Positions 23,430 to 35,433 of a stretch of 64,000 bases of DNA are shown piece after piece. The notes beneath the pieces were generated by a model, which made no database searches, was not told where the DNA came from, and worked only from the letters and a program-made list of their open reading frames with translations. Position 1 is the stretch's first letter, and each line of letters begins with the position of its first letter. The DNA is from Alentia gelatinosa (taxonomy: Eukaryota; Annelida; Polychaeta; Phyllodocida; Polynoidae): NCBI GenBank assembly GCA_950022655.1, contig OX465583.1:66820652-66884651 (forward strand). Direction: 5' to 3'. Both the position numbers and the translations under genes were made by a program.

Positions 23430-26125
23430 AACCCCTACCCAATTCTGTCCTATACTCACCCCCAACTCTGTCCTATAGTCACACCCCACTCTGTCCTATA
23501 CCCACTACCCACATTGTCCTATAACCACATCCCACTCTGTCCTACACCCACACCCCACTCTGTCCTATACCCACACCCCACCCTGTCCTACACCCACACC
23601 CCACTCTGTCCTACACCCACACCCCACTATGTCTTACACCCACAACCCACTCTGTCCTACACCCACAACCCACTCTGTCTTACACCCACACCCCACTCTG
23701 TCCTACACCCACTACCCACTCTGTCCTACACCCACACCCCACTCTGTCTTACACCCACACCCCACTCTGTCCTATACCCACTACCCACTCTGTCCTACAC
23801 CCACACCACACTCTGTGGTACACCCACACCCCACTCTGTCCTACACCCACTACCCACTCTGTCCTACACCCACACCCCACTCTGTCTTACACCCACACCC
23901 CACTCTGTCCTACACCCACTACCCACTCTGTCCTACACCCAGACCCCACTCTGTCTTACATCCACACCCCACTCTGTCCTACACCCACACCCCACTATGT
24001 CTTACACCCACACCCCACTATGTCCTACACCCACACCCCACTCTGTCTTACACCCACACCCCACTCTGTCCTACACCCACGCCCCACTCTGTCTTACACC
24101 CACACCCCACTCTGTCCTATACCCACACCCCACTCTGTCCTACACCCACACCCCACTCTGTCCTACACCCACACCCTACTCTGTCTTACACCCACACCCC
24201 ACTCTGTCCTACACCCACTACCCACTCTGTCCTACACCCAGACCCCACTCTGTCTTACATCCACACCCCACTCTGTCCTACACCCACACCCCACTATGTC
24301 TTACACCCACACCCCACTATGTCCTACACCCACACCCCACTCTGTCTTACACCCACACCCCACTCTGTCCTACACCCACGCCCCACTCTGTCTTACACCC
24401 ACACCCCACTCTGTCCTATACCCACATCCCACTCTGTCCTACACCCACACCCCACTCTGTCCTACACCCACACCCTACTCTGTCTTACACCCACACCCCA
24501 CTCTGTCCTACACCCACACCCCACTCTGTCTTACACCCACACCCCACTCTGTCCTATACCCACACCCCACTCTGTCCTACACCCACACCCTACTCTGTCC
24601 TACACCCACACCCCACTCTGTCCTACACTCACACCCCACTCTGTCCTATACCCACACCCCACCCTGTCCTACACCCACACCCCACTCTGTCCTACACCCA
24701 CACCCCACTATGTCTTACACCCACACCCCACTCTGTCCTACACCCACAACCCACTCTGTCTTACACCCACACCCCACTCTGTCCTACACCCACTACCCAC
24801 TCTGTCCTACACCCACACCCCACTCTGTCTTACACCCACACCCCACTCTGTCCTATACCCACTACCCACTCTGTCCTACACCCACACCACACTCTGTGGT
24901 ACACCCACACCCCACTCTGTCCTACACCCACTATCCACTCTGTCCTACACCCACACCCCACTCTGTCCTACACCCACTAACCACTCTGTCCTACACCCAC
25001 ACCCCACTCTGTCTTACACCCACACCCCACTCTGTCCTACACCCACTACCCACTCTGTCCTACACCCAGACCCCACTCTGTCTTACATCCACACCCCACT
25101 CTGTCCTACACCCACACCCCACTATGTCTTACACCCACACCCCACTATGTCCTACACCCACACCCCACTCTGTCCTACACCCACACCCCACTCTGTCTTA
25201 CACCCACACCCCACTCTGTCCTATACCCACACCCCACTCTGTCCTACACCCACACCCCACTCTGTCCTACACCCACACCCTACTCTGTCTTACACCCACA
25301 CCCCACTCTGTCATACACCCACACCCCACTCTGTCTTACACCCACACCCCACTGTCCTATACCCACACCCCACTCTGTCCTACACCCACACCCCACTCTG
25401 TCATACACCCACACCCCACTCTGTCCTACACTCACACCCCACTCTGTCCTATACCCACTACCCACTCTGTCCTACACCCACACCGCACTCTGTGGTACAC
25501 CCACACCCCACTCTGTCCTACACCCACTACCCACTCTGTCCTACACCCACACCCCACTCTGTCTTACACCCACACCCCACTCTGTCCTACACCCACTACC
25601 CACTCTGTCCTACACCCACACCCCACTCTGTCTTACATCCACACCCCACTCTGTCCTACACCCACAGCCCACTATGTCCTACACCCACACCCCACTATGT
25701 CCTACACCCACACCCCACTCTGTCTTACACCCACACCCCACTCTGTCCTATACCCACACCCCACTCTGTCCTACACCCACACCCCACTCTGTCCTACACC
25801 CACACCCCACACTGTCTTACACCCATACCCCACTCTGTCATACACCCACACCCCACTGTCTTACACCCACACCCCACTCTGTCCTATACCCACACCCCAC
25901 TCTGTCCTACACCCACACCCCACTCTGTCCTACACCCACACCCCACTCTGTCTTACACCCACGCCCCACTCTGTCCTACACCCACACCCCTCTCTGTCTT
26001 ACACCCACGCCCCACTCTGTCCTACACCCACACCCCACTCTGTCTTACACCCACACCCCACTCTGTCATACACCCACACCCCACTCTGTCTTACACCCAC
26101 ACCCCACTCTGTCATACACCCACAT
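23430..26125 (+). repeat. 24-bp minisatellite, about 2.7 kb (~110 units)
   Basis: Consensus unit CCCACTCTGTCCTACACCCACACC, with common variants (GTCTTA, CTATAC, ACTACC, AGACCC). Because 24 is a multiple of three, all frames stay open for hundreds of codons and give repeating peptides such as LCPTPTPHSVLHPHP; these are not genes. Variant units recur in the same order in blocks near 23915, 24215, 25043 and 25594, so the array has higher-order structure. The complementary strand has G-runs (GGGGTGTGGGTGTAGG) at regular spacing. Confidence 0.97.
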
Positions 26126-26129
26126 CTGC

Positions 26130-26877
26130 ACCCCAAATTGTTTGCAGTCGTCAGCGGGTTCAGTGTGTGGAGGCTCCTTCGACACGCCCCCTATTGCATG
26201 AACGGGGAACTCGGCTACTAGAATAGTGCAGCCAACGTCCACCAGACGGCTTAGTGGACTGTTAGTATCGGTGCTGTTCCGTCAAGGACGGATATTTATC
26301 TGCTACCGGGTACTTGTTTTATTGAGGTGGCATGCATGAACTGACAGCTGGTCATTTATGAGTAAGTTCAATGTTGTCAGTTGAGTTTGTAAGTTCGTAG
26401 GCAGCTACTAGATTTTTCAGGGCCGTTTTTAGCCTAATTCTTACTCTTTTTTTTCTCAGAGGTTCCACTTTAAACTGATTCTGTGGTCAATTTATTGCTA
26501 TATCTTCGGAGGACTTTACAACAAAAGATAGAAATGATTGCGACGGACCCAGGCTAGCGTTTTGAAATAGTGAAGATAATCTCGTTTCTAGTCTTTTGAG
26601 GGCACACTATATGTTGATCGGATTGCCAGTGGCCAGTTGACAGAGATTAAAGATATTCAACGGAGAGATATTTAAAGTGTCCTAGACCTCAGGGTACCTT
26701 GCCCCGCAGGGTCAGATCCTCACTGAAGACCCTCTGATCTCTATTGTTTAGAGTGTTCCCTGCCTCCAAGGCCCTTAAATCAATAGACAGATCATCTTGT
26801 GGTACTGCCTGCCACTGGAAATCCTGGAAATAGAAATGTGGAAATAGTTTAATTCTGCTCTCATAGGTTCCTATTAT
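26130..26877. other. Gene-free stretch
   Basis: No exon or dispersed repeat recognised. Confidence 0.4.
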
Positions 26878-27178
26878 TATCTCACCCCTGGTACAAGTTT
26901 AGTCATAGGAATAACATTAGAACAATACTAAATGATCACCCCCGTAAAGTGACAATACTACGCCACAGTCATGGTGGAGTGAATGTGAGATGACGTCATA
27001 TGCTATTAACCAACTGGATTCGTGAAGTAATTTGAATTATTTTGATATTGTGATGCTATTTAATGTAAGTGAAAGGGTGAGATAAATCCAGAACCACCCT
27101 CTAATCGTATAAATTCACAATACTCGCCTCGATGACGATTGAGGCCCATCCAAACTTGTGGAATATTGTGTATTTATA
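26878..27178 (-). mobile_element. Hairpin-capped element, TATCTCACCCC type, partial
   Basis: Body bracketed by TATCTCACCCCTGGTA (about 26878) and GGGTGAGATAAATCCAGAA (about 27076). The expected hairpin starts (ATTCACAATACTCG, ATGACGATTGAGG) but its far arm is missing where the MITE at 27179 begins. Confidence 0.5.
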
Positions 27179-27539
27179 GGGAGCAAAAGTGAACCCGTTG
27201 CAACCACAGATAGCCGGTTACAAAATACTATTTCCGGGTATAGGCGCTCAGTACTTTGACTATGTAGGTTCAAGATTATATGTGTCATTCTCCAATCTTT
27301 AAGATCCAAATTTTTAATAAACTTAACAACTGTCATCGTGGTTTTGAAACAGAGTTATTCAGAGACGATAGTAGTAAACTACACTTCAAAAGTAACAAAA
27401 GAGACCAAAAACGAAAGTCTAGCCTCAAAACCCCCATAGGTTTAGCACTAAGCCTCGTTCTTACTGGCCACCGGAAACGGTGTTTTGTAGGTGGGTATCT
27501 GTGGTTTCAGCGGGTTCACTTTGGCTCCCGATACGATTC
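27179..27539. mobile_element. MITE with ~60-bp TIRs (GGGAGC type), copy 1
   Basis: Left end GGGAGCAAAAGTGAACCCG and right end CGGGTTCACTTTGGCTCCC; the inverted pairing extends about 60 bp (CCACAGATA, TATTTCCGG / CCGGAAACGGTG). It matches 46622-46970 throughout. Both copies are preceded by GTGTATTTATA. No transposase. Confidence 0.85.
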
Positions 27540-27600
27540 TCGATGCAGTTCCATATGAACACCAGATATGCACTTAGAAGGAAATTCACAAGAGGGAAAT

Positions 27601-27852
27601 AATTCGGTCCATACTCCACCGAGTTTGACTGTGGAGTAATTCACGAAGCAAAGCAGAGTGAATTACGTAGCAGTCAAATGAGGTGGAGTATGGACCGAGT
27701 TATTCTCATCGAGTAGGTTTCTGATTTTTTCTCACCCTGTATAACATCATTTATTGATGAAATAACTCATCAAATTAGCCATTGAGTATAAAGTACGATA
27801 CCTTCTTGGCCATCCCTAACGTTAAGCCTATGGAGAAAAATACCGTGGTGAG
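27601..27852 (+). mobile_element. Hairpin-capped element, TCTCACC type
   Basis: Hairpin 27601-27705: GGTCCATACTCCACC pairs with GGTGGAGTATGGACC, inner dyad GTAATTCAC / GTGAATTAC around GAAGCAAAGC. Body from TTTTCTCACCCTG to GGTGAGAGAG with TTAAGCCTATGGAG inside. A truncated relative of the hairpin is at 45110-45175. Confidence 0.75.
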
Positions 27853-27870
27853 AGAGAACTGATGACTATT

Positions 27871-28133
27871 TGATCTGTGTCCTCGTTCGTCATCGAGTTT
27901 GGAGCGTGAAGTAATATGAACGAGGTGATAGCCGAGTGAATATTCTGAAGCGCTCCAAACTAGATGGCGAATGGGGACTCAGACCAAACACGAATATGTT
28001 TCTGATTTTATCTTAGCCTGGAAATTTATATCTGTTTATCACCTTTGAGAATGAGTTACCATACTCGCAAGCCTGTTGAGAACAAGTTCCTAATGTTGAG
28101 CCTATGAATGTTTATTCCAGTCTAAGATAAATG
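27871..28133 (+). mobile_element. Hairpin-capped element, TATCTTAGCC type
   Basis: Hairpin about 27875-27985: outer arms TTCGTCATCGAGTTTGGAGC and the partner CTCCAAACTAGATGGCGAA, inner dyad near GTAATATGAACGAGG. Body bracketed by TTATCTTAGCCTGG and CCAGTCTAAGATAA, with TTGAGCCTATGAA inside. It lies 18 bases after the previous element in the same orientation. Confidence 0.7.
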
Positions 28134-29546
28134 CTAAATCAAAATAGATAAGAAGTGTCACTGCTGAGTCAGATGAGCAGCAGGATGGAAGAACAGTAAC
28201 ATATTAAAGTACTATTATCCATCTAAATTATTTCTTCCTTATCTACCCTGGAGTCAAATGTAGAGGCTTGCGTGCATTGAACGTACAATGATTGGTGAAT
28301 AGCTCCGAGGGGCGTCAGGGGCAGGTCTAGGTCTAGTCCTGATAGGTTTTACATTACCAGCCGCTGAGGGTGGTGGTAGCCGTGTCTACAGTGCCCAGCA
28401 TGGCCCAAGGCAGTCTCTCGGGGGCGAGAATTTCTTAATGGTTTCATTTTAACTATCCTTGTCACGTGAGTTCCAGAAGCTCGTCATTGCCAAAATTTTA
28501 TACTTTTTTTTCTGGAAATAATATATAGAGACATGGTAAGTGTGACTGAATAAAATCTGTTCCGAGTTGTTTTGTTCAGAAATATTCATCAAGTTCGAAG
28601 AAGGAGGTAAATATAGATAATGAGAGAGATGGAGAGAGGTTTGGAAATAGGGAATGTTTATTGAACTATTGATGAAGTAAATATGAAGTAAATATATATA
28701 GAAACCATTATTTACTTGGAAATCATTAAAATCCACATTTTAGAAACAAGTCACGTGGTACGGAGGGACGTATGAATATCATTTCGTCACTCAGTCACGA
28801 ACGAATAGTAATACTGGTAAGTGAAGTGAGATATAGATACCTTGGTATATGGTAATAATGTCCTTTACACATGTCTTTATTTATTTCACATGAAATCTTA
28901 ACGTTTTTTTGAATTTCTTGATTATTTTTAATGCGTCAAGAATTCCTTAAAAGGTTTTCTCTTTCTTTGTGTGCATAATGCATCACGGGTAATACAAGGA
29001 CCCAACAAGAGGGACGATAAAATGACTATTTTTATGTTTGTACAAACCACGCTACAATGAAAACCTGCCATGACAGGTTGTATGCTGTAGTCCTTTTTCT
29101 GAATAGATTTAAAAAAAAAAGAAAAAAAGTTTGCATATCTTTGCTGTATGGGAAGCCTGACATTGTCTGCAGCAAATGCTATAGAAGCCTACTGCGGCAG
29201 GCCTTTTACCGCTAACCTATTTTGTACGACTTACTCTATGACACGCTCAGAGTTACAGTGCACAAAGGTCATGCCTATATATAGCCCCAGACTCAGCCCC
29301 AGTGTTGAGTGGGAGATAACAAGATGTCTTCCCCTGCCTCCCTCCTGTTGTTTCTCCCGCTGTGCGAACTACAGCCTTCCAGGGTCGGAGGAGCCAATCG
29401 GATGGCACCAGAATTCCCCCCAGTGTGTCCCTCCTGGTGTCCACTAAAACTCAGCTGGAGAGCGAGAAACGAGGAAAGATGAGACTATTAGGACCTGACC
29501 ACGAGTAAGGGCAGGAGTCTGAGGCGACGACCTTCGCTCTCAGAGG
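28134..29546. other. Gene-free stretch
   Basis: A short stretch near 28500-28560 resembles part of the small inverted repeat at 57985-58085. No exon supported; an open frame near 29150 lacks domain, splice or codon support. Confidence 0.4.
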
Positions 29547-30428
29547 GCATGAAACAGCGGCATTTAGTATCAGTAGCAGTGGGAAGAAAGACATTAGTAT
29601 ATCGGGCATGAAACAATGGCATTTAGTATCAGTAATAGTGGGAAGAAAGCATTTAGTATATCGGGCATGAAACAATGGCATTTAGTATCAGTAATACTGG
29701 GAAGAAAGACATTAGTATATCGGGCATGAAACAATGGCATTTAGTATCAGTAATAGTGGGAAGAAAGCACTTAGTATATCGGGCATGAAACAATGGCATC
29801 TAGCATCAACAGCAGTGGGAAGAAAGCACTTAGTATATCGGGCATGAAACAGCGGCATCTAGTATCAGTAGCAGTGGGAAGTAAGCACTTAGTATATCAG
29901 GCATGAACAGCGGCATTTAGCATCAGTAGTAGTGGGAAGAGAGCACTTAGTATATCAAGCATGAAATAGCACTTAGTATAGACCCTATTGAGGTATCCCA
30001 TAATTCAGTCTGTTTACTGGATCCCGTATTTGCTGGTTGCTGTCGTTTTATGATGATAGACCCTTGACCAATAAACCGCAATTATTGCAGGTTTTTTTTA
30101 TAACTCTCCAATTTTGGAAATCCTATGCCAGAAATGGAAATTTCAGTTATTTCTACACATTTCAAATTATACTTGGTTTATTTGGTTAGAAATCAGAAAA
30201 TGATTGTTTATTGGAAAACCGGCGGCCGAAGTGCGGCCAACCAGTCGGGAGTGGATCCTGTACTTATCCAGGGCGATATTAAGGAGTTTAGTTATGTCTG
30301 GAGGGTCTATATCGTGCATGAAACAATAGTATTTAGCATCAGCAGTGGGAAGAAAGCACTAAGTATATCGGGCATGAAACAGCGGCATTTAGAATCAATA
30401 GCAGTGGGAAGAAAGCACATAGTATAGC
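29547..30428 (+). repeat. 60-bp tandem array (two 30-bp half-units), split by a MITE
   Basis: The 60-bp unit contains GCATTTAGTATCAGTA then GTGGGAAGAAA, and GCATTTAGTATATCGGG then CATGAAACA; the two halves share GCATTTAGTAT and look like diverged 30-bp repeats. About seven units lie at 29547-29980 and two more at 30308-30428. The break is a clean MITE insertion. Confidence 0.92.
29981..30307. mobile_element. TIR element (GACCCTA type), copy 2, with TATA target duplication
   Basis: Termini GACCCT and AGGGTC, flanked on both sides by TATA. Neighbouring tandem units show the empty site AGTATATCGG with one TATA, so the target duplication is 4 bp. The 327-bp sequence matches 7008-7308. No transposase. 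Confidence 0.88.
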
Positions 30429-30487
30429 CTGGAGCAGGGTGAGAATTGTATACTACTCGGGCATACAGATCCGTGTACACGTTCATC

Positions 30488-30720
30488 GGGTGCACCCCTC
30501 TCATAAAATCTCACAGTCTCTAAGTCGTATTCTGTACTCTCACTACGCTCTATAGGAGAGGAAAACTTAACAAATTAGGCTTAGAGCCTTGATAATCCAC
30601 TGGCCTGCCTCCCGTGCTAAGGGCGTACATCAATGCAACCCAAAGATTCCTATAATCTCAATGATGCCGCCTTGCTGGAATATTGTGTGCCAGTGGATTC
30701 TGGATACCTGTGAGTTTGCA
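30488..30720. mobile_element. Partial GGTGCACCCCTCTC element
   Basis: Starts GGTGCACCCCTCTCATAAAATC and shares TCTCACTACGCTCTAT, GGCTTAGAGCCTTG and CACTGGC... with 50277-50559 and 63540-63750. The right terminus is missing. Confidence 0.65.
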
Positions 30721-31757
30721 TTTCTTCACATTAGACCATGGTCTAAATTCTGACAAAATTGAGAAAAGTTGAATCTCTTTCAGTAACATGTTTAAACTTT
30801 AAGCCCATTCGTCTTGTGACCGCTAGACCACGCTTGGCGTGTGGACCAGACCTAGTCCATGTCTGGGTCCTGCAATGTCGTGAATGCTACATTATCTCTA
30901 GAGATCACAGAACTCCATCAACTGCTGCCTGTTCAATATATCGAAGCTTGAGGGACGACATTCTAAGGGCTCCAACTGGCCTGGTATATTTCTCCGGTGA
31001 AAAATCCCTCACAAGTCGAGGTCACCTTTACCCCTACCGTGTGAATGCTCTATGTCACTACTAGCCGCCTTTTGGAAGCCGGGTGTCAGAGCAGCAAGTC
31101 ACGACGCTTTACCAACGCAATTACAAGTAACCAGTTTGAAGAGGAAGGAAAACCTATTACCGAGAATCCGTAAACCCTGGGGCCGTGAATTCTGCGCCGA
31201 CACGTCAATCCATCACACAAGCAATGCACGCTCCCCCCCCCCCTCTACCCCCCCCCCGCCCTCGTCCGACACTCTCAGCACCACCTGGCGGATATGTCCC
31301 CCTCAATACACTGCTCAGCAACCCATTGCAACGCCAGTGCGGGTCTCGCATATCAACGGACGGCGGATTTCCGCTATAGAGGGCACCACGAGCGGTCGGA
31401 ATTCCCCATGAAAAGGTGTTGTCTGAGGCACGGGCAAAAAGGTGGCTTATTCCGTGAGGGATTCGGGGTGTTGGGGAGAAGTCCCCCCCCCCCCCCCCCC
31501 CACACACACACACCTCAAGAGGTGGATTATTGATTGATGCAGGGCTCGGGATTACTGAGGGGTAGTATCGGGGTGTTTCTTTAGACTACTTGGCAGGCTG
31601 GGTGCGGCGGAAATCTGTGTTTTTATACCAGGTGTTTTAGGAGATGAAGGGGAGAGGTGATCACCTCAGAAGGTAGGTTTGCCGTTCACCTGCGCCCTGC
31701 CACACTCAGAGGTTTTTGACGAGGTGAGATTCTGAGTGTATATCAAGACAGGAGACT
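30721..31757. other. Gene-free stretch with poly-C tracts
   Basis: C-runs near 31233-31258 and a poly-C tract near 31484-31500 followed by (CA)n. Pro-rich open frames here come from these tracts. Confidence 0.5.
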
Positions 31758-32373
31758 GGGGCCCGGTGAATAATCTAGGCGCTTATCCTACCCCTAATAA
31801 AAAACTCCTTAGGCTTAACTTTGGTAGACTATATTCGGGCAGGTATGCAGAAAAATGAAATTTATCGCTCTAGTGGGATACATTTGTGAAATGACGTCAT
31901 GTGAAAAATGACCAATGATCGAGCAAAACAAGAGTGATATCGAGAGTATCAACAAGCACACATTATGAAGTGTTACACAATTTTCACTTTCTTAATATTC
32001 TGAAGTAATATAGACGGGGTAGGATAAATTCTAAACCAAACTCGAGTTAGTCGAGTCTTATTTATCACACTCCGGCAAGGTCTCCTCTTCACTGCACTGG
32101 GCTTTGCCTCGCGCAGTAATACGCAACCTTGCTGTCGTGCGATAAACATCAACTTGACTAACTCTCGTTTGGTTTCTCTTAAGTATTTATAAATAAAGAC
32201 CCTTTTCTGTACCTAGTACAAGGTTTATAATTGAATAATATTCAAGTTCGTTTTCCAAGACAGTCTTAGCCGCCCGTAAGGTCGTCTATAAAGTAGACTC
32301 ACATCGTCTATGGGTCTCCTTGGCCTTAAGAACACGGTATTTATATATGAGCCTAGATTATTCAACAAGCCCC
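31758..32373. mobile_element. GGGGCC...AATAATCTAG MITE, copy 2, carrying a nested hairpin element
   Basis: Ends GGGGCCCGGTGAATAATCTAG (31758) and CTAGATTATTCAACAAGCCCC (32373) match the MITEs at 22948 and 52201. After the first about 30 bp it is interrupted by the element at 31784-32185, then resumes with the ACCCTTTTCTGTACC part seen in the others. Confidence 0.75.
31784..32185 (-). mobile_element. Nested hairpin-capped element, TATCCTACCCC type
   Basis: Body from TATCCTACCCCTAATAAA to GGGGTAGGATAAATT (about 32018), with TTAGGCTTAACTTTGG inside. Its terminal hairpin (about 32030-32180) pairs CCAAACTCGAGTTAGTC with GACTAACTCTCGTTTGG and contains GCTTTGCCTCGCGCAGT. A related truncated copy is at 60675-60968. 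Confidence 0.75.
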
Positions 32374-32555
32374 AGGTGCAGGGGTCAGCCATCTTTGCAT
32401 ATCATTAACATACTTAGTATCCAAGCAATGCTGCTTTAAAAATGTATTTTTATCAGGATAGCTCTCAGTGGTTTACCACCTTTAACATTATTTACCAATT
32501 CGTGGCTGACCTGGGTAAAAGGAGTATCCTTGACTAAGAACCAGTCATTATATTG

Positions 32556-32782
32556 AACGACCTGACCATGATGTACAAGTTATAAAACGAGATGATATTT
32601 ACGGTCCGCACGGAACGAGGCATTTATGCCGAGTCCCGTACAAACCGTAAATTATCATTGAGTTTTGTAGCTTCTACAAGCATGGTAGGTCGTTATATAT
32701 GGGAAGGTGTTCCGTACGGTCTTTTTACGCTATTGGAGATATGGTGCGTATTTGCAGTATTTATGGCATGGGCATGGGTATT
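32556..32782 (+). mobile_element. Hairpin-capped element, TATACCCATGCC type, copy 2
   Basis: Hairpin 32556-32694 with AACGACCTGACCATG / CATGGTAGGTCGTT arms and centre GAGGCATTTATGCCGAG. Body ends GGCATGGGTATT. An open frame running through it is not a gene. Confidence 0.78.
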
Positions 32783-33057
32783 TTATTTTGATAAACCTTT
32801 ATTAAAAAAGGTTTATAGTAAAGTGGGAAGATTGATCTGGGATTTGAAGCCAAATACTGAAAGGTATAAAAAATCGGCTATTTCCATTTGTACCAAAATT
32901 ATGGGAACAACCTCCAGCTGAAATACAACGAAAACAGTTTGGAGACAATTTCAAAATGCATGTTAAAGAATATCTATTGACTCTTTAAATATGCTTAATA
33001 GTGAATTTCTATAGAAAGGCATTCCTAAGTGTCGTCTTGTGTGCATGTACATGTTCT

Positions 33058-33190
33058 TGTATAAGGCCTGGCGTCCACCTACTACGATATGGCTCCGATG
33101 TGGTCTATGATGCACCTCCCAATAAAAATCAAAATCGCGTCGGAAGGTCACCTAATATCGGGGTAGTTGACTGCGTTTCTCCGATTGCCC
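33058..33190 (-). mobile_element. Fragment of GGCCTGGCGTCCACC element
   Basis: One terminus (TAA|GGCCTGGCGTCCACCTACT) plus about 110 bp matching the right half of 59190-59462 in reverse (GCACCTCCC, GGAAGGTCACCTAATATCG). The other end is absent. Confidence 0.7.
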
Positions 33191-34546
33191 GGAGTATAAT
33201 CTATAAAATACAAATGCTTCTATATCAAAATGCAGGATTCAGGTAGTATATTTTATAAAATCCGAATGCTTCGCCCCAAACAGGGTCTTTTTTTAAGGTT
33301 TTTATTTATACTGGAACATGAGTTAGGTCGTACTAGCCGTCCTATATTCCAAAATAAAATCCTGTATAATCTATAAAATCCAAGTGTTTCAGAAGCTTCA
33401 CCCATTCGACCGGAGGCCCCTTGATATCTGCCAATTGTCCAATTTCGTAAAAGGTGTACCCGTCCCCAAGAAAGATTTTTAATTGCTTGTATTATCTTCT
33501 GCATCAGAAGCTTCCTTCCTATCGAAACGGTGATAAATTGCTCTTAGACCCTGCACCGTGTTGCGTAGTTTCTCTCAGTTCGCCTCAGCGGATCTGGCAC
33601 CTAAAGACAAATGCTGGTAGTTGGGTGATTTCTAAATTCTATTGATTTTTGCAAATAACTCTGGATAATGTAAATTTTATATATCAGCAAATAGAAAATG
33701 CAAAAAAATAACTTCAACGGGAAGACCATCTAAAAATGTAAGTGCTTAAGTGTTGGTGTCCATGGGAAAATGCAATATTTTGACTTTGTTGCTAGATGAC
33801 ACTGATATTCTATTGCTATCTTCAAATAATTCTGGATTGTGATAGTTGGGAACATGTACAAATGAGAAATGCTAAAAAATGCTATGACACCATGCTAATT
33901 TCTATGGGAAGGCCATCTGATGAAGGTAAGTGTCTATTGGTGTCTATGTGAAACAGCTACATTTTCATCAAACCAGATGGCAGCACCAGTGTTTAATTTA
34001 GTAGACACATGGGTCACTGCAATACCTACCCGCATTTGTCTTTAAGGCTTTGGATGCGGCATTGTCACATCCTGAAATAAAAACCCTCTCTGGCAGAATG
34101 CACATTGAAAATAGCCCTTTGCTGTTTTCATTGTCCGCTCCTTTTTCCTTCCGTGTGGTTGTGTGAGACCAGGTTACGAAGGATACAAAAACATCAACGA
34201 AGCAAGGAAATAAAGCAAAGAAAAAAAGTTGTAATTGTCATCCGATATTTTGTCTTAAAAAGTATGAGACAAGAACATAATATCGGAATAATTTTTTTCT
34301 CGGAGATATTTCGTTGCCTGATTTCCCCTGAAAAAGATACTACTCGAGTTTCCTGCGTGGAAAACGGCCTGACATTCTAATTTTTTAAATTTCCTTTTAT
34401 TTGTTAGCCGTATGAGGGTCCCTTTCAAAAAATGAAAGTGAGCGCTTACATGTGCATAGAAGAAGAACGAGGCTAAAAACTCCAGAAGATAATATGAAAA
34501 TTATATTTTGATCACGATTAATAGTAGATCAGAAATACCATCAAGA
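33191..34546. other. Gene-free stretch
   Basis: No exon or dispersed repeat recognised. Confidence 0.4.
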
Positions 34547-35140
34547 AACGTCACAGAATTTGATTGTTTGTATGGTGTGAGTTGTCTTCGCGGAATGATT
34601 TCATGTGGCGGGGCTGAGTGATATAGCAGAAGACAATGAAAACCATGTAAACAATCATATGAAATTGAGTGACATTTAAATGTTATCCTACCTTGTTTTT
34701 AGCTTCATATGTCACCTGTGGCACACATACACAATGTTGACTGGTTTCACATACAAGCGGCCGTATGCTCCGAGGAATTGACGCGTGGTAATATCCGAGG
34801 GTATGCGAGGATATTGCGTGGAGTCAACTCCGAGGAGCACACAACCGCTTTTATCGGAAATCAGTCTATATTGTATTTATTATCCGTCTTTTCTGAACAA
34901 GTGGCATGTCAATATCAGTTCGCTTTAGCTATGCACTATTTTTCCATACGCACTATCTTTCCGTATGCGCCGCCTGGAGCATACAACATATCCGTATGCG
35001 CCGGGTATGTCCATACACACTCTCTATGTGTTTCCTATGGACACTTTGTATTAGGTGGATGATCAAAATATATTTTGGCATAACCATAGCGTGCAGTCAC
35101 ACCATGTTAGTTCAATGTAGATTTATATGAGGGGTAGGAC
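34547..35140 (+). mobile_element. Hairpin-capped element (GATTGTTTGTATGG hairpin), interrupted copy
   Basis: Hairpin about 34547-34675 pairs CGTCACAGAATTTGATTG... with ...CAATCATATGAAATTGAGTGAC, inner GGAATGATTTCATG / GAGTGATATAG around GGCGGGGCTG. Body opens TTATCCTACC and closes GGGGTAGGAC. Compared with 45988-46272, about 336 bp of foreign sequence interrupts the body. Confidence 0.75.
34729..35064 (+). mobile_element. Hairpin-capped element, TATTATCC type, nested
   Basis: Inserted inside the previous element: ACAATGTTGACTGGTTTCAC opens a hairpin (GAGGAATTGACGCG... / ...GAGTCAACTCCGAGGAGC, inner TAATATCCGAGG), and the body runs from TATTTATTATCCGTC to CCTATGGACACTTTGTATTAGGTGGATGATC. Because the intact host copy lacks exactly this block, its hairpin is part of the mobile unit. 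Confidence 0.78.
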
Positions 35141-35433
35141 TCACTTTAGGATAGTATGATGCAGAGAGACTATGATATAGATTCCTACGGATGCACTTAC
35201 CAAATAGGAATTAACAAAAATGAACCGTTCATCAATATCAACCCATTATACATTATACAGGTGTTTATGGAATAAAAGATATAACAATTGCTCTCCATGT
35301 GAAAATAAAATACATGAAAGAGGTATCACATCCTGCCAATCTCTTTTGAATATTTTGGCTTGGAAAAACCTCTGACACCTGCCATACACAACTGAACCCA
35401 ACTCTGCATATACTATAGACGAAACCTATGAGG

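Noticed and set aside
23430..26125. CRISPR array
   Set aside because: Head-to-tail 24-bp units without unique spacers, in a eukaryotic context.
23514..26226. Very long plus-strand open frames (up to 865 codons) with His/Pro/Thr-rich peptides
   Set aside because: They are translations of the 24-bp minisatellite in all frames; no start context, splice or domain support.
32592..32921. Plus-strand open frame of 109 codons with a hydrophobic stretch
   Set aside because: Starts in the hairpin of a repeat element present in three copies; the frame is not kept in the others.
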